A DNA stretch of 50,327 nt from Methylophaga sp. (GCA_002733715.2 NVWQ02000061.1:1-50327), one strand, 5' to 3'. Positions 34,849 to 44,855 are shown, counted from the stretch's first letter. Translations and numbers: made by a program. The notes: a model not told the origin generated them from the sequence alone.

Positions 34849-36900
34849 ATGCATTCTTTAAAGTTATTACCCTTGCCTTTGTTAATGCTAGGTTTAAATA
34901 GTGCGGTTCAGGCGGAACACATTAACCTCCCAACCATTTCGGTTGAGGGTGTTTCTGCCGAAGCGGCACCTTATGCTTTGCCTAGCTCTATTATTAGTGT
35001 GCCTGACACGGGAGAGTTATTAAAAAAACTTCCCGGTGCCAACATTAATCGAAATGGGCCGCTCACCAGCATTGCTCAATACCGTGGGCTTTTTGGCGAT
35101 CGCGTAAATGTATTAATCGATGGCGTAAGAATCAATTCGGCTGGTCCAAACTCAATGGATACGCCACTCAGCTATATTCCAGCCTCGCGACTTGAAAGTC
35201 TTTCACTTTACAGAGGTATAGCACCTGTTAGTTCTGGCATAGAAACAATCGGTGGCACTATTCTAGCGCACTCAAAAACTACAACATTTAGCAGCGGAGA
35301 AGAATTCCAATCTCAAGGAAATTTTAGTGCTGGGTATGCAGAAAATGGCAATGGAAAATACGGTTCCGTATTGGCGGGAATAGCGAATAACCAGCACCGT
35401 TTACATATAACAGGCAGCCTTGAACATGGTGATGACCTTGAGTTTGATGGTGGCGACATTCTACCTACCGAACATAAGCGAGGAACAGTCGGCGGTGGTT
35501 ATGCATTCCAAAACGGTGCGCAAACCTTCACTTTAAACGCACAGCATCATGATACCGGAAAAACAGGTACGCCAGCTCTGCCTATGGATATTATCTATGC
35601 AAAAGGCAATCACTATGATGGTTCATTCAGCAACACCTTTGCTAATGGTGGTGTACTAAGTACAAAACTGTCTTATCAAGATTCTGAACATTGGATGTCT
35701 AATTATGAATTAAGAGCCAGTGCTCTTGCTAAACGTCGCCATGCAATAACAGATGTGAAATCAACTGGTTTTGGTTTAGCTTATTCTGTTTCTGGCTGGA
35801 CGGTGGGAATTGATGCCGATAGGGCAAAACATAATGCCGACATTTTCAACCCCGGCAACACCCTGTTCTTTGTCAATAATTACAATAACATTGAACGTGA
35901 TCGTTACAGTATTTTTGGTGAAAAAGAATTAACCCTTAATCAATGGAAGTTTGAAGCCGGCTTGCGTTATAGTCGTGTTGAAATGGATGCCGGTGAAGTG
36001 AGTACGAGTTTGGGGGCTGCACCTGTTGTCGCACTCAAAAATACATTTAATAACGCGGATCGTAAGCAAGATGAAAGCTTAGTCGATCTGGTCTTAAATA
36101 CCACTTATACCGTTTCATCAGAGTTCGACCTAATTGCCGGCATCGCTCGAAAAGAACGGGCTGCTAGCTATCAAGAACGTTATTTATGGCTGCCATTAGA
36201 ATCAACTGCTGGGCTCGCTGACGGCAACAATTACATCGGGAATATTGGGCTTGACACTGAGGTTGCCTACCAAATTGAATTAGGTTTCGATTGGCATACA
36301 CCTCGTGCAACATTCTCACCGCATATTTTCTATCACCACATCAACGACTACATCCAAGGCACACCAAATACAAACTCTACTGCCGCAATGGTTAGCGCCA
36401 TGATGGCTGGGCCAGAGAAATTGGTATTGGAATATAACAATGTCGATGCAAAATTATATGGTTTAGATGCAAACTGGTCATTTGCCATTACACCAACATG
36501 GCAGTTAGATGGTGTGGTGAGTTATGTACGTGGCGAGCGCCGTGACACCAGTGATGATCTCTACCGCATTGCACCGTTGACTGCTCGTACTATGCTGAGC
36601 TATGTGCAAACTGACTGGACTGTTGGTTTTGAAGCTGAAACCGTTTCATCACAAAATAAAGTATCGGATGAAAACCGTGAGCAAAAAACAAGTGGTTATG
36701 CCGTATTTAACCTGTCAGCAAACTATCAGCCTACACAAAACGTCATAATAACTGCTGGTGTGAACAATCTATTTGATCGTGGATATGAAAATCATTTAGG
36801 TGGTTATAACCGTATTGCTAACAATCCTGATATTGCTCAGGGTGATCGTCTTCCTGGCCTAGGCCGCAGTGCTTATGCCGGTGTAAGTATAAGTTGGTAA
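34849..36900 (+). CDS. TonB-dependent outer-membrane receptor, possibly for copper
   Basis: A 683-residue TonB-dependent receptor from the ATG at 34849, which gives the signal peptide MHSLKLLPLPLLMLGLNSAVQA. The N-terminal plug domain includes LLKKLPGANINRNGPLTSIAQYRGL and RVNVLIDGVRI; the barrel ends in the aromatic YAGVSISW. The plug stretch GPNSMDTPLSYIPASRLESL recalls the NosA/OprC copper-receptor group, where N-x-MD-P-x-SY is conserved. With the His/Met-tailed permease next door, copper is the best guess, but siderophore or other metal uptake is possible. The TonB box may be LPTISVEG. Confidence 0.85.
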   Translation: MHSLKLLPLPLLMLGLNSAVQAEHINLPTISVEGVSAEAAPYALPSSIISVPDTGELLKKLPGANINRNGPLTSIAQYRGLFGDRVNVLIDGVRINSAGPNSMDTPLSYIPASRLESLSLYRGIAPVSSGIETIGGTILAHSKTTTFSSGEEFQSQGNFSAGYAENGNGKYGSVLAGIANNQHRLHITGSLEHGDDLEFDGGDILPTEHKRGTVGGGYAFQNGAQTFTLNAQHHDTGKTGTPALPMDIIYAKGNHYDGSFSNTFANGGVLSTKLSYQDSEHWMSNYELRASALAKRRHAITDVKSTGFGLAYSVSGWTVGIDADRAKHNADIFNPGNTLFFVNNYNNIERDRYSIFGEKELTLNQWKFEAGLRYSRVEMDAGEVSTSLGAAPVVALKNTFNNADRKQDESLVDLVLNTTYTVSSEFDLIAGIARKERAASYQERYLWLPLESTAGLADGNNYIGNIGLDTEVAYQIELGFDWHTPRATFSPHIFYHHINDYIQGTPNTNSTAAMVSAMMAGPEKLVLEYNNVDAKLYGLDANWSFAITPTWQLDGVVSYVRGERRDTSDDLYRIAPLTARTMLSYVQTDWTVGFEAETVSSQNKVSDENREQKTSGYAVFNLSANYQPTQNVIITAGVNNLFDRGYENHLGGYNRIANNPDIAQGDRLPGLGRSAYAGVSISW

Positions 36901-36902
36901 AT

Positions 36903-36948
36903 TATACCCGTGATAGCTCAATGTGCAGATTGAATTATTACGGGTATA
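36903..36948. repeat. Short TATACCC-type solo palindrome after the receptor gene
   Basis: A 46-base palindrome, with TATACCCGTGATAGCTCAAT on the left and TATACCCGTAATAATTCAAT on the complement from the right. The two ends of the repeat type abut directly with no inside. It starts 2 bases after the receptor stop, so it may also act as an RNA hairpin that ends or protects the transcript. The left wording recurs at 50245 (TATACCCGTAATCAATCAAG). Confidence 0.7.
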
Positions 36949-36960
36949 GACATCACATCT

Positions 36961-36984
36961 TCCCCACGAGCTTGCTTGTGGGGA
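36961..36984. terminator. Hairpin between convergent genes
   Basis: An 11-bp stem TCCCCACGAGC / GCTTGTGGGGA with one wobble pair and a 2-base loop lies between the convergent receptor and secreted-protein genes. Neither side has a strong T run, so it is only a possible terminator. Confidence 0.45.
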
Positions 36985-36994
36985 TCGATTGGGA

Positions 36995-37579
36995 TTAAAG
37001 ATTTCTGATCTGTTCGTACTCAGAAGCTAAATTGAATAGCGCCTCGCGAGGCTCATCTGCATCAGTCGTGTAGTGAAAAACAATCTGTTTTCCTTGCTGA
37101 AATTGCGGCCATAATGATTCAAGTGCAATAGGACCTTGTATGGGAAAATCTACTACATTTGGCCTGCGATCTGATTTCATATGGTGATAAAACTCTTTAT
37201 CCCAACCCGTCAGCTTTAGAATATCACTCTGTGCTGACTCAACTTGGCTAAACTGCCATTGTTGATCTGTTGCCTGCTCTGTTTGAAAAACATAATCCAC
37301 TTTTTGTGCTTCACCCGCTGGTGTACCACAGCGTTTTTCATGGTCCAGTTTAATAGGCTTATGTTGATCAACTTGTAGAACAATAAGTTCAGAAGCAGAG
37401 AAACTATCAGCCACTTGATCAGTAATAATCAAACTGCCCCATATTTCACCATTGCTTAAACGGTGAATCATCAACGTATCACCCGTCTCACTAGACAAAC
37501 TAATCGAATCATTTGCCTGTGCAGATAAAGCGGTAACACCCAATAATATAGTCAAACTTATAAGTTTTAGTAATTTCAT
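36995..37579 (-). CDS. Secreted protein of unknown function
   Basis: A 194-residue protein with a clear signal peptide, MKLLKLISLTILLGVTALSAQA, so it is likely periplasmic. The mature part is beta-rich in appearance, ends without a membrane segment and has a single cysteine (in EKRCGTPAG). I recognise no family. It converges on the TonB receptor gene and lies 44 bases upstream of ppx in the same direction (ppx is the next gene in the other sense, so they are tail-to-head on the minus strand). A link to either neighbour is not established. Confidence 0.75.
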   Translation of the reverse strand: MKLLKLISLTILLGVTALSAQANDSISLSSETGDTLMIHRLSNGEIWGSLIITDQVADSFSASELIVLQVDQHKPIKLDHEKRCGTPAGEAQKVDYVFQTEQATDQQWQFSQVESAQSDILKLTGWDKEFYHHMKSDRRPNVVDFPIQGPIALESLWPQFQQGKQIVFHYTTDADEPREALFNLASEYEQIRNL

Positions 37580-37623
37580 AAATACCTTCCTTAATAGTCT
37601 GACACACTAAAGAATCATTGGTT

Positions 37624-39132
37624 CTAAGATTTAATTTTTAACTTAAATCCTATTGCCTCAAGATAATCAGCTTCTTGCAACAAGTCAGCCTCTGTTAATG
37701 GATGCTCAATTAACCAGCCTTTTGGTAGTTTTAAGCGCACACCTTTTTTTATCTTTTTTAATTTCACAAATGTATCTGTCGTCTCGCTACGACCTCGGTT
37801 AAACACGGTGGCCAAACGCAATAAAATCATCAATCTTAGGGTTGATTTTTGTAACTCATCGGATAAACCTTCAATCTCTTTCAGCGGGATCTTTTTGCGT
37901 TGTCCGTTGACGATAGTAGCTAAAGCATGCTGCTCTTCACGCGAAAAACCCGGCAAACCTGAATGTGCTACTAGATAGGCAGAGTGCTTATGAAACTGAT
38001 CATGTGAAATAGACAATCCAACTTCATGTAGCTCGGCCGCCCATTGCAATCGATCTAGATAATCCTCTTCATCTATTTTCCAGTCATCTGCAATTTGTTC
38101 ATAAAGCTGAATCGCCATAACGCTGACTCGTTTCGCGTGCTCTACATCTACTTGATAACGACGAGCCAAAGCTAACACTGTGCGATCACGTTCATCATCA
38201 TGTTGGATACGACCCAGCAAGTCATACAGCAAACCTTCACGTAAAGCGCCATCAGAAACAATCATACGATCAATCTTAAGACGATCAAATGCTGCTTTTA
38301 AAACGGCCACTCCACCAGGGATAACAGATTTTCTCTCGTCACTTAAACCGTCTAGTTCAAGCTTGTCTACATGGCCCGCTTCCACCAAGGCTTCGATCAG
38401 TTTATCTAACGATTTAGGCGTAATCACACCATCATCAGACCAACCATTTTCTTTTACGATATTGGCAACGGTTCGAATGGTGCCTGATGCACCAATGGCT
38501 TCAACCCAGCCTTTGTTTCGATAGGGTCTCTGGATGGATCTCAATCGTGTGCCCGCTGCAATTAATGCCGTTTTCATTCGAGTTTGTGATATTTTACCAC
38601 CACCAAAAAACCGTTGAGAAAAACTCACACAACCCATTTCTAGGCTTTCACGCATCAACCCAGTGAAGCCTTCACCAATAATAAATTCGGTACTACCACC
38701 ACCGATATCCATCACTAAACGGGAGGAGTCGTCAAAGGCTAAGGCATGTGCCACACCCAAATAAATCAGCCGTGCCTCCTCTTCACCGGGAATAATTTCG
38801 ATAGGATGTCCTAAGGCTAATCGCGCTTTTCGTAAAAAAAGTTGGCTATTTTTAGCCACGCGTAAGGTATTCGTGCCTACTACTCGCACACTGCCTGCGG
38901 GTAAATCTTTAATCCGCTCACCAAAACGTTGCAGACATGCTATAGCGCGCTCTTGCGCCTCGTTAGATAAATAGTCATTTTCATCTAGTCCGGCACGCAG
39001 TTGCACCATCTCACGTAACTTATCAACCACTTGAAAATGCCCATCACGTAAACGGGAAATAATCATGTGGAAACTATTTGAGCCTAAATCAATGGCTGCC
39101 AGTATTTCATCAGCATGCTGTGTCATAAACAT
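37624..39132 (-). CDS. ppx: Exopolyphosphatase / pppGpp phosphohydrolase (Ppx/GppA)
   Basis: A 502-residue cytosolic ASKHA phosphatase. The first phosphate loop is AIDLGSNSFHMIISR (about residues 13-27), the second VMDIGGGSTEFIIGEG (about 140-155), and the C-terminal HD-like domain includes WAAELHEVGLSISHDQFHKHSAYL. Length and the HD-like domain fit Ppx, which releases phosphate from polyphosphate. It follows phoU on the same strand after a terminator, so it belongs to the phosphate locus but is probably a separate transcript. An in-frame ATG at 39126 is an alternative start. Confidence 0.93.
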   Translation of the reverse strand: MFMTQHADEILAAIDLGSNSFHMIISRLRDGHFQVVDKLREMVQLRAGLDENDYLSNEAQERAIACLQRFGERIKDLPAGSVRVVGTNTLRVAKNSQLFLRKARLALGHPIEIIPGEEEARLIYLGVAHALAFDDSSRLVMDIGGGSTEFIIGEGFTGLMRESLEMGCVSFSQRFFGGGKISQTRMKTALIAAGTRLRSIQRPYRNKGWVEAIGASGTIRTVANIVKENGWSDDGVITPKSLDKLIEALVEAGHVDKLELDGLSDERKSVIPGGVAVLKAAFDRLKIDRMIVSDGALREGLLYDLLGRIQHDDERDRTVLALARRYQVDVEHAKRVSVMAIQLYEQIADDWKIDEEDYLDRLQWAAELHEVGLSISHDQFHKHSAYLVAHSGLPGFSREEQHALATIVNGQRKKIPLKEIEGLSDELQKSTLRLMILLRLATVFNRGRSETTDTFVKLKKIKKGVRLKLPKGWLIEHPLTEADLLQEADYLEAIGFKLKIKS

Positions 39133-39193
39133 CTTTTCTATAAAAGCAAGATGCCGCTATTTTGCATCACATTGAGCACAATGAACAAGTAAT

Positions 39194-39230
39194 AAAAAAG
39201 CCCTCACTAAAAAGTGAGGGCTTTAATTTG
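39194..39230 (-). terminator. Rho-independent terminator after phoU
   Basis: A perfect 10-bp stem AGCCCTCACT / AGTGAGGGCT (39199-39208 and 39213-39222) with a 4-base loop. On the minus strand it is followed by TTTTTTATT. It ends the pst-phoU transcript before ppx. Confidence 0.9.
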
Positions 39231-39254
39231 GTAACGTCACATCACAAAATGCGA

Positions 39255-39968
39255 TTAATCTCGCTGTAAAACTCTTTCCATATGCTCCACACTCAAGTGA
39301 CGAACATCTTTGCCTTCCACCAAATAAATAACGTATTCACATAGGTTTCGGGCATGATCGCCAATCCGTTCTAGTGCTCGTGCAGACCACATTAAGTCTA
39401 ATACACGTGAGATTGTACGGGGGTCTTCCATCATATAGGTGATCATTGTTCGAGTGAAACTTTCATACTCTTCATCTATTTCTAAATCCTGGCGTGCAAC
39501 CTCAATCGCCGCATCAACATCCAACCTTGCAAAGGCATCTAATGCATCTCGCAACATGCCGCGCACATGGTTTCCTATCGATGATAATTCACGATAACTT
39601 TTTTTAGGATGTTCTTTATCCGCTAAATTTAACGCCTTTCTCGCGATACTTGTCGCTTCATCACCGATACGCTCTAGGTCTGTCAGGGTTTTCAAAATAA
39701 CACTGACTAATCTTAAGTCGCTCGCTGTAGGTTGACGCAACGCAATAATTTGAATACATTCTTCATCAATGCTCATTTCAAGATTATTAACTTCATTATC
39801 ATCAGCGATGACTTGATGAGCTAATTCAAGATCCGCTTTTTTAAGCGCTTTTAACGCACTGCCGACTTGTTGCTCAACTAGGCCGCCCATTGCTAATACA
39901 CGCGAACGAATATCTTGAAGTTCAGCCTCAAATTGCTGCGAAATATGTTGTGAATCATTTCTTACCAT
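39255..39968 (-). CDS. phoU: Phosphate signalling regulator PhoU
   Basis: A 237-residue all-helical protein with two PhoU repeats; the metal-cluster motifs DEATSIARKA (E..D type, first repeat) and GDHARNLCEYVIYL (second repeat) are visible. It relays the transport state of PstSCAB to PhoR and keeps the Pho response off when phosphate is plentiful. Last gene of the pst operon, 15 bases after pstB, followed by a terminator. Confidence 0.97.
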   Translation of the reverse strand: MVRNDSQHISQQFEAELQDIRSRVLAMGGLVEQQVGSALKALKKADLELAHQVIADDNEVNNLEMSIDEECIQIIALRQPTASDLRLVSVILKTLTDLERIGDEATSIARKALNLADKEHPKKSYRELSSIGNHVRGMLRDALDAFARLDVDAAIEVARQDLEIDEEYESFTRTMITYMMEDPRTISRVLDLMWSARALERIGDHARNLCEYVIYLVEGKDVRHLSVEHMERVLQRD

Positions 39969-39983
39969 GTTGTTCTCCTAAAC

Positions 39984-40835
39984 TTATCCATAACGACCCG
40001 TAATATAATCTTCTGTTTGTTTTTGACTAGGGTTGGTAAACAGTGAATCTGTCGCCCCAAACTCAATCAACTCTCCCATATACATAAAGGCTGTATAGTC
40101 AGACACCCGTGCCGCTTGTTGCATATTATGGGTAACAATCACAATGGTATATTTGTCTTTCAACTCATGAATCAACTCTTCAATTTTTAATGTTGAAAGT
40201 GGATCCAGTGCTGATGCGGGTTCATCTAACAATAACACTTCTGGTTCAATCGCAATCGCGCGTGCAATCACTAAACGTTGTTGCTGACCACCTGACATGC
40301 CCATAGCTGATTCATTCAAACGGTCTTTAACTTCATCCCATAACGCGGCACCTTTAAGTGATTGTTCAACCACCTTATCTAAGGTTGCTCGATCATTGAC
40401 ACCTTGCAACCTCAAGCCATACGCTACATTTTCATAAATTGTTTTAGGGAAAGGGTTAGGTTTTTGGAATACCATACCAACTTGGCGACGCAAATCTGCC
40501 ACGTTGACTGAAGGCGCATTCAAATCACTACCTTCTAGTAACATTTGACCATTGATACTCACACTATCAATCAAGTCATTCATTCGATTGAAACAACGCA
40601 ATAACGTTGATTTACCACAACCACTTGGGCCGATAAACGCCGTGACTCGGTTTTTAGCAATTTTCATATTGATGCCATGTAAAGCCTGTTTATCACCGTA
40701 AAACAAGTTAAAGTCTTTCACTTCAAGACAGGTTGTTTCTTCGGCTATATCAAGCTTCGACACGCCTCGCCCCATAGCACCAAGATCAATTTCTCTGGCT
40801 ATATTTCGTGCTTGTTGTTTTGCTGTTAGCTCCAT
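39984..40835 (-). CDS. pstB: Phosphate ABC transporter ATP-binding protein PstB
   Basis: ATPase of the high-affinity phosphate importer. The 283 residues include Walker [11 protein letters not shown]-loop [16 protein letters not shown], signature [14 protein letters not shown], Walker [14 protein letters not shown] and the switch His in VTHNMQQA. The first 30 residues form an extra N-terminal extension compared with E. coli PstB. It lies between pstA and phoU in the operon. Confidence 0.97.
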   Translation of the reverse strand: MELTAKQQARNIAREIDLGAMGRGVSKLDIAEETTCLEVKDFNLFYGDKQALHGINMKIAKNRVTAFIGPSGCGKSTLLRCFNRMNDLIDSVSINGQMLLEGSDLNAPSVNVADLRRQVGMVFQKPNPFPKTIYENVAYGLRLQGVNDRATLDKVVEQSLKGAALWDEVKDRLNESAMGMSGGQQQRLVIARAIAIEPEVLLLDEPASALDPLSTLKIEELIHELKDKYTIVIVTHNMQQAARVSDYTAFMYMGELIEFGATDSLFTNPSQKQTEDYITGRYG

Positions 40836-40874
40836 TTAAGGATACCTCTATTAATTGATTGCTCAGCCTAAGGC

Positions 40875-42557
40875 TTAACCTTCACTTGCTTTATAGTTTT
40901 CACGTAGTCGATTACGAATACTAATTGCTGCCATGTTTAATACGATAATGATCAATACCAATAAAAATGCGGTGGCATACACTAACGGTCTCGCTGCTTC
41001 TACATTCGGGCTTTGGAAACCGACATCATAAATATGGAAACCTAGATGCATAAACTGACGATCTAAATGTAAATAAGGTGCGATAGTATCCACAGCCAGA
41101 GCCGGAGCAAGTTTAACCACGCCCACCATCATTAACGGTGCAACCTCACCCGCTGCTCGTGCTACAGCTAAAATAAGGCCAGTCATCATCGCGGGCGCCG
41201 CCATTGGCAACACAGTTCGCCACAAGGTTTCTGCTTTGGTTGCGCCCAACGCCAAACTACCTTCACGAATGGCGCGTGGAATACGTGACAACCCCTCTTC
41301 CGTCGCCACAATAACAACAGGAACGGTCAAAATAGCCAAGGTCAGCGATGCCCACATCAAACCTGGTGTACCAAAAGTGGGTGCAGGTAGTGCGGCAGAA
41401 AAGAATATCTCATCAATATTGCCACCTAAGTAATAAACAAAGAAGCCCAGCCCAAACACACCGTAAACAATCGACGGTACGCCCGCCAAATTATTAACCG
41501 CAATACGAATTAGGCGAATCATTGGCCCTTGTTTGGCATATTCTTTTAGATATACAGCGGCCACCACACCAAATGGCGTCACTAATACGGCCATGATCAT
41601 CACCATCATTACCGTGCCAAAGATTGCTGGGAATATTCCACCCTCAGTATTAGCCTCACGCGGATCATCCGACACAAATTTCCACACTTCGTGTCCATAT
41701 GTTCTTATTTTAAGCCACACACTCATTGCATTGGGTCGTGTTGCTTCAACCACTTTTGCTAGTGGAATTTCAACTTCGCGACCGTCTGACATTTTAATGA
41801 TCATCTGATCTCGGTTTAAAGCCATATTTAAGTCTGACAGCTGTTTTTGCAAGCCGGCATATTGCACGTCCCACTGCTTACGTTCTTGCTCAATCTCTAG
41901 ATGTTGTACCGAGCCTGCTGCAACGCCATCTAACTCAAGTCGTCTAGTTCTAAGACGAAGCTCTTCTAGGCCATGATTAATATTGCCAATTTCGGCCTTT
42001 TCAATCTTTTTGATTTCAAAAACTAAATTATTACTGCGCTCTAAACGTTTTTGTAATTCAGCCCAAGCATCATCGCCACTCGCAACAATTTTCCCCTGCT
42101 GTTTAACTTCCATCAAATAACCAAAGAAATCACCCCATTCGCGTCGCTCTACAGACACTAGATTTTCAGGATAGTTAATTTCACCCACCCAAGGTCCGTT
42201 AATCCAACGAAAATCCAGACCAAAGTAATCACGGTTACCGACCTTCACTAAATGACGCTCAGCACTCACCTGACCTTCAGGTAAGTCAACGCCTGTCATC
42301 TTTAAGCGTAAAGCAGTCACAACTTCGGTCTCAATAGCTTCACCAATTAGGGTAATCGCTTCACCACCAGGTTCTTGATAACTGAGCTCCATAATATCTG
42401 CTGGCCAAAAATGGCTAAGACCTCGCACGGCGATTAATAGCAATAAGCCCACGACCATTACTACGCTAATGCTAACCGCACCCGCATTTAGCCAAACCCA
42501 TGGGCTACCGCTTTTGTACCAAGTTGAAAATGATTGTTTAGACATCGAATTACTCAT
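40875..42557 (-). CDS. pstA: Phosphate ABC transporter permease PstA (long form)
   Basis: Inner-membrane permease. At 560 residues it is about twice the E. coli length. After the first membrane helix there is a periplasmic region of roughly 250 residues with a coiled-coil stretch (LEIEQERKQWDVQYAGLQKQ), then the usual six-helix permease core from about residue 310, including the EAA loop in EGSLALGATKAETLWRTVLP. Such long PstA/PstC pairs are known in other gammaproteobacteria. It begins right after the pstC stop. Confidence 0.93.
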   Translation of the reverse strand: MSNSMSKQSFSTWYKSGSPWVWLNAGAVSISVVMVVGLLLLIAVRGLSHFWPADIMELSYQEPGGEAITLIGEAIETEVVTALRLKMTGVDLPEGQVSAERHLVKVGNRDYFGLDFRWINGPWVGEINYPENLVSVERREWGDFFGYLMEVKQQGKIVASGDDAWAELQKRLERSNNLVFEIKKIEKAEIGNINHGLEELRLRTRRLELDGVAAGSVQHLEIEQERKQWDVQYAGLQKQLSDLNMALNRDQMIIKMSDGREVEIPLAKVVEATRPNAMSVWLKIRTYGHEVWKFVSDDPREANTEGGIFPAIFGTVMMVMIMAVLVTPFGVVAAVYLKEYAKQGPMIRLIRIAVNNLAGVPSIVYGVFGLGFFVYYLGGNIDEIFFSAALPAPTFGTPGLMWASLTLAILTVPVVIVATEEGLSRIPRAIREGSLALGATKAETLWRTVLPMAAPAMMTGLILAVARAAGEVAPLMMVGVVKLAPALAVDTIAPYLHLDRQFMHLGFHIYDVGFQSPNVEAARPLVYATAFLLVLIIIVLNMAAISIRNRLRENYKASEG

Positions 42558-44825
42558 TTATAAAGAGCTATATTTAGTACGCAAACGCTGACGAACAATC
42601 TCAGCAACCGTATTGAAAATGAAGGTGGCACCAAAGAGCACTAAGGCAGCTAAGAACAACACACGATAATGCGTGCTTGCTACTTCAGCTTCAGGCATCT
42701 CAACCGCAATATTGGCTGATAAAGCACGGAAACCTTCAAAGATATTAAAGTCCATAATCGGTGTATTACCGGTTGCCATTAATACAATCATAGTTTCACC
42801 TACGGCTCGGCCTAAGCCAATCATTACCGCTGAAAATATACCTGGGCTCGCTGTAAGCAACACAACTCTAGTCAATGTTTGCCACGGCGTAGCACCTAAA
42901 GCCAAAGAGCCTACAGTTAAGTGTTTCGGAACACCAAAAATCGCATCTTCGGTAATTGAGAAAATAGTAGGTATAACGGCAAACCCCATCACCAACCCCA
43001 CCACTAATGAGTTACGCTGATCAAAATTAATACCCACTTCATTCAGCCATTTGGGCATATTGCCATCAAACAACCATAATTCCAGTGTCGGGCTTGCCAT
43101 CATTGATAACATGCCAACAGCAATCACCACTGGAATTAAAATAGCGGCTTCCCAGCCATCAGGAATACGTTCTCGAAACGAACTTGGCAACCGTGACCAA
43201 GACCAAGCCGTGACGATCGTCATGATGGGCAACATAATCAGCAAGGTGAATACCCCAGGCAAGTTACCTTCCACCAATGGTGCTAACCATAATCCGGCAA
43301 GAAAACCTAAAATAACGGTCGGTAATGCTTCCATAATTTCAATGGTGGGTTTCACTATGGTTCGCATGCGTGCTGACATAAAGTAGGCCGCATATATCGC
43401 CCCCATAATCGCTAGTGGCACTGCTACCATCATCGCGTAAAGCGCTGCCTTGATCGTACCGAATGTCAACGGGCTTAAGCTGAATTTAGGTTCAAAATCA
43501 TTACTAGCCGATGATGACTGCCAAATATATTCTGGCTGATCACGACTTTCATACCAGACTTTTTCCCATAATGAATGCCATGAGACTTCTGGGTGCTCAT
43601 TATCAATTAAGGTTAATTTAGCCTGACCATCAGAAGTCACGCTAAGCAAACCATTAGCACGTGGAGAAATAGCAATAACGGCATCACTGTCAACCAAAGG
43701 TTCAACCAGCATGGTGCGATGTGCGGTGGTGTGATAAATACCTATTTGACCTGTTTTATCTAAAGCCAAGAATCCTTTACGTGCATACTCAGTTGCAATA
43801 GATACAATCGCTGTTGTTTGATCATTAAAACTACGTACATTATGCAAAGTGTAGTTATTATTTTCATCACGTACTGGGAACCACTGATCAATTTGCCCAT
43901 CGCTTCGACCCACTAAGATAGAAATACCGCCGGTTAGAAATTCGATTGATGTAACGTCAACACCTGATGGCACTGCTTTAATTTTTTGTATTAACTGCGG
44001 AGAGGCGACATCCGTAATATCGTAATAAGCAATAAAGCCATCGGCATCAACCAAGTATAGTTCTCGCTGATCGATATCCATGCGCAGATGTGTTGCCTGT
44101 AGATTGTCAGCTAATACAATCTCTGCTGTGGTTTGTTCAATCGTAAATAGATCTTCATCCATAAAGTCCTGTTCACGCACTAAACTGTTTAACACTAGAC
44201 GGTTATCTTCCGTTAAACCCGCTAATGTCGTTTGCTCTTCATTGCTTTGCACACTAAGTAACTGCAAAGCTTTGCCTTGCGGATCGAGCACAATTAACTC
44301 TTCACCTATTGGATATTCAATAAGTGGCGTGATCATACGTTTATCGTTGGGATAGCTAATCTTATAGTCTTGCTTAAAAATTAATGCACGCCCGTCAGCA
44401 AAGCCATAAGAAAATACACCCGTTGGTGATGCCCCTTTACCGAAACCCGATATTTTAGTATCCGTAGGTAATGGTAAGTTTGGCTCAAGCATTAACTGAC
44501 CATCATTTGCATTAAAAAACCGTGCTTTTCCTTCCATAGTTAGCATTAAAGCAACATCATTATATTCATTCAATGTCACATGGGTCGCATTTTGATAATC
44601 TGTCTTATATTCAGAGTTCGCTTCTGTTTCTGCACCATGAAAAAGCGGCACAACCACATAAAGCAAATAGAAAAAGATTAAAACAATGGCAAAGATAACC
44701 ATCATGCCACCTGCCGCCACACCATATCGGGCTAGGCGATCTTTAAGCTCACGCCATGCCCGACGACGCAGTGCAACAGGTGAACCTGGAGCTGGTAATA
44801 TACTAGTTTGAGATGCTTCAACCAT
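42558..44825 (-). CDS. pstC: Phosphate ABC transporter permease PstC (long form)
   Basis: Partner permease of PstA, 755 residues. The first membrane helix (about 38-60) is followed by a large periplasmic insert of some 400 residues that reads like a beta-propeller (repeated short strands such as ARFFNANDGQLML and RALIFKQDYKI). The permease core starts near residue 460 and has the EAA loop in VGSLALGATPWQTLTRVVL. The role of the insert is not known to me. A hairpin at 44866-44891 separates it from pstS. Confidence 0.92.
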   Translation of the reverse strand: MVEASQTSILPAPGSPVALRRRAWRELKDRLARYGVAAGGMMVIFAIVLIFFYLLYVVVPLFHGAETEANSEYKTDYQNATHVTLNEYNDVALMLTMEGKARFFNANDGQLMLEPNLPLPTDTKISGFGKGASPTGVFSYGFADGRALIFKQDYKISYPNDKRMITPLIEYPIGEELIVLDPQGKALQLLSVQSNEEQTTLAGLTEDNRLVLNSLVREQDFMDEDLFTIEQTTAEIVLADNLQATHLRMDIDQRELYLVDADGFIAYYDITDVASPQLIQKIKAVPSGVDVTSIEFLTGGISILVGRSDGQIDQWFPVRDENNNYTLHNVRSFNDQTTAIVSIATEYARKGFLALDKTGQIGIYHTTAHRTMLVEPLVDSDAVIAISPRANGLLSVTSDGQAKLTLIDNEHPEVSWHSLWEKVWYESRDQPEYIWQSSSASNDFEPKFSLSPLTFGTIKAALYAMMVAVPLAIMGAIYAAYFMSARMRTIVKPTIEIMEALPTVILGFLAGLWLAPLVEGNLPGVFTLLIMLPIMTIVTAWSWSRLPSSFRERIPDGWEAAILIPVVIAVGMLSMMASPTLELWLFDGNMPKWLNEVGINFDQRNSLVVGLVMGFAVIPTIFSITEDAIFGVPKHLTVGSLALGATPWQTLTRVVLLTASPGIFSAVMIGLGRAVGETMIVLMATGNTPIMDFNIFEGFRALSANIAVEMPEAEVASTHYRVLFLAALVLFGATFIFNTVAEIVRQRLRTKYSSL

Positions 44826-44855
44826 AAGATTTAAATGCCACTTTAAAAGTATCTA

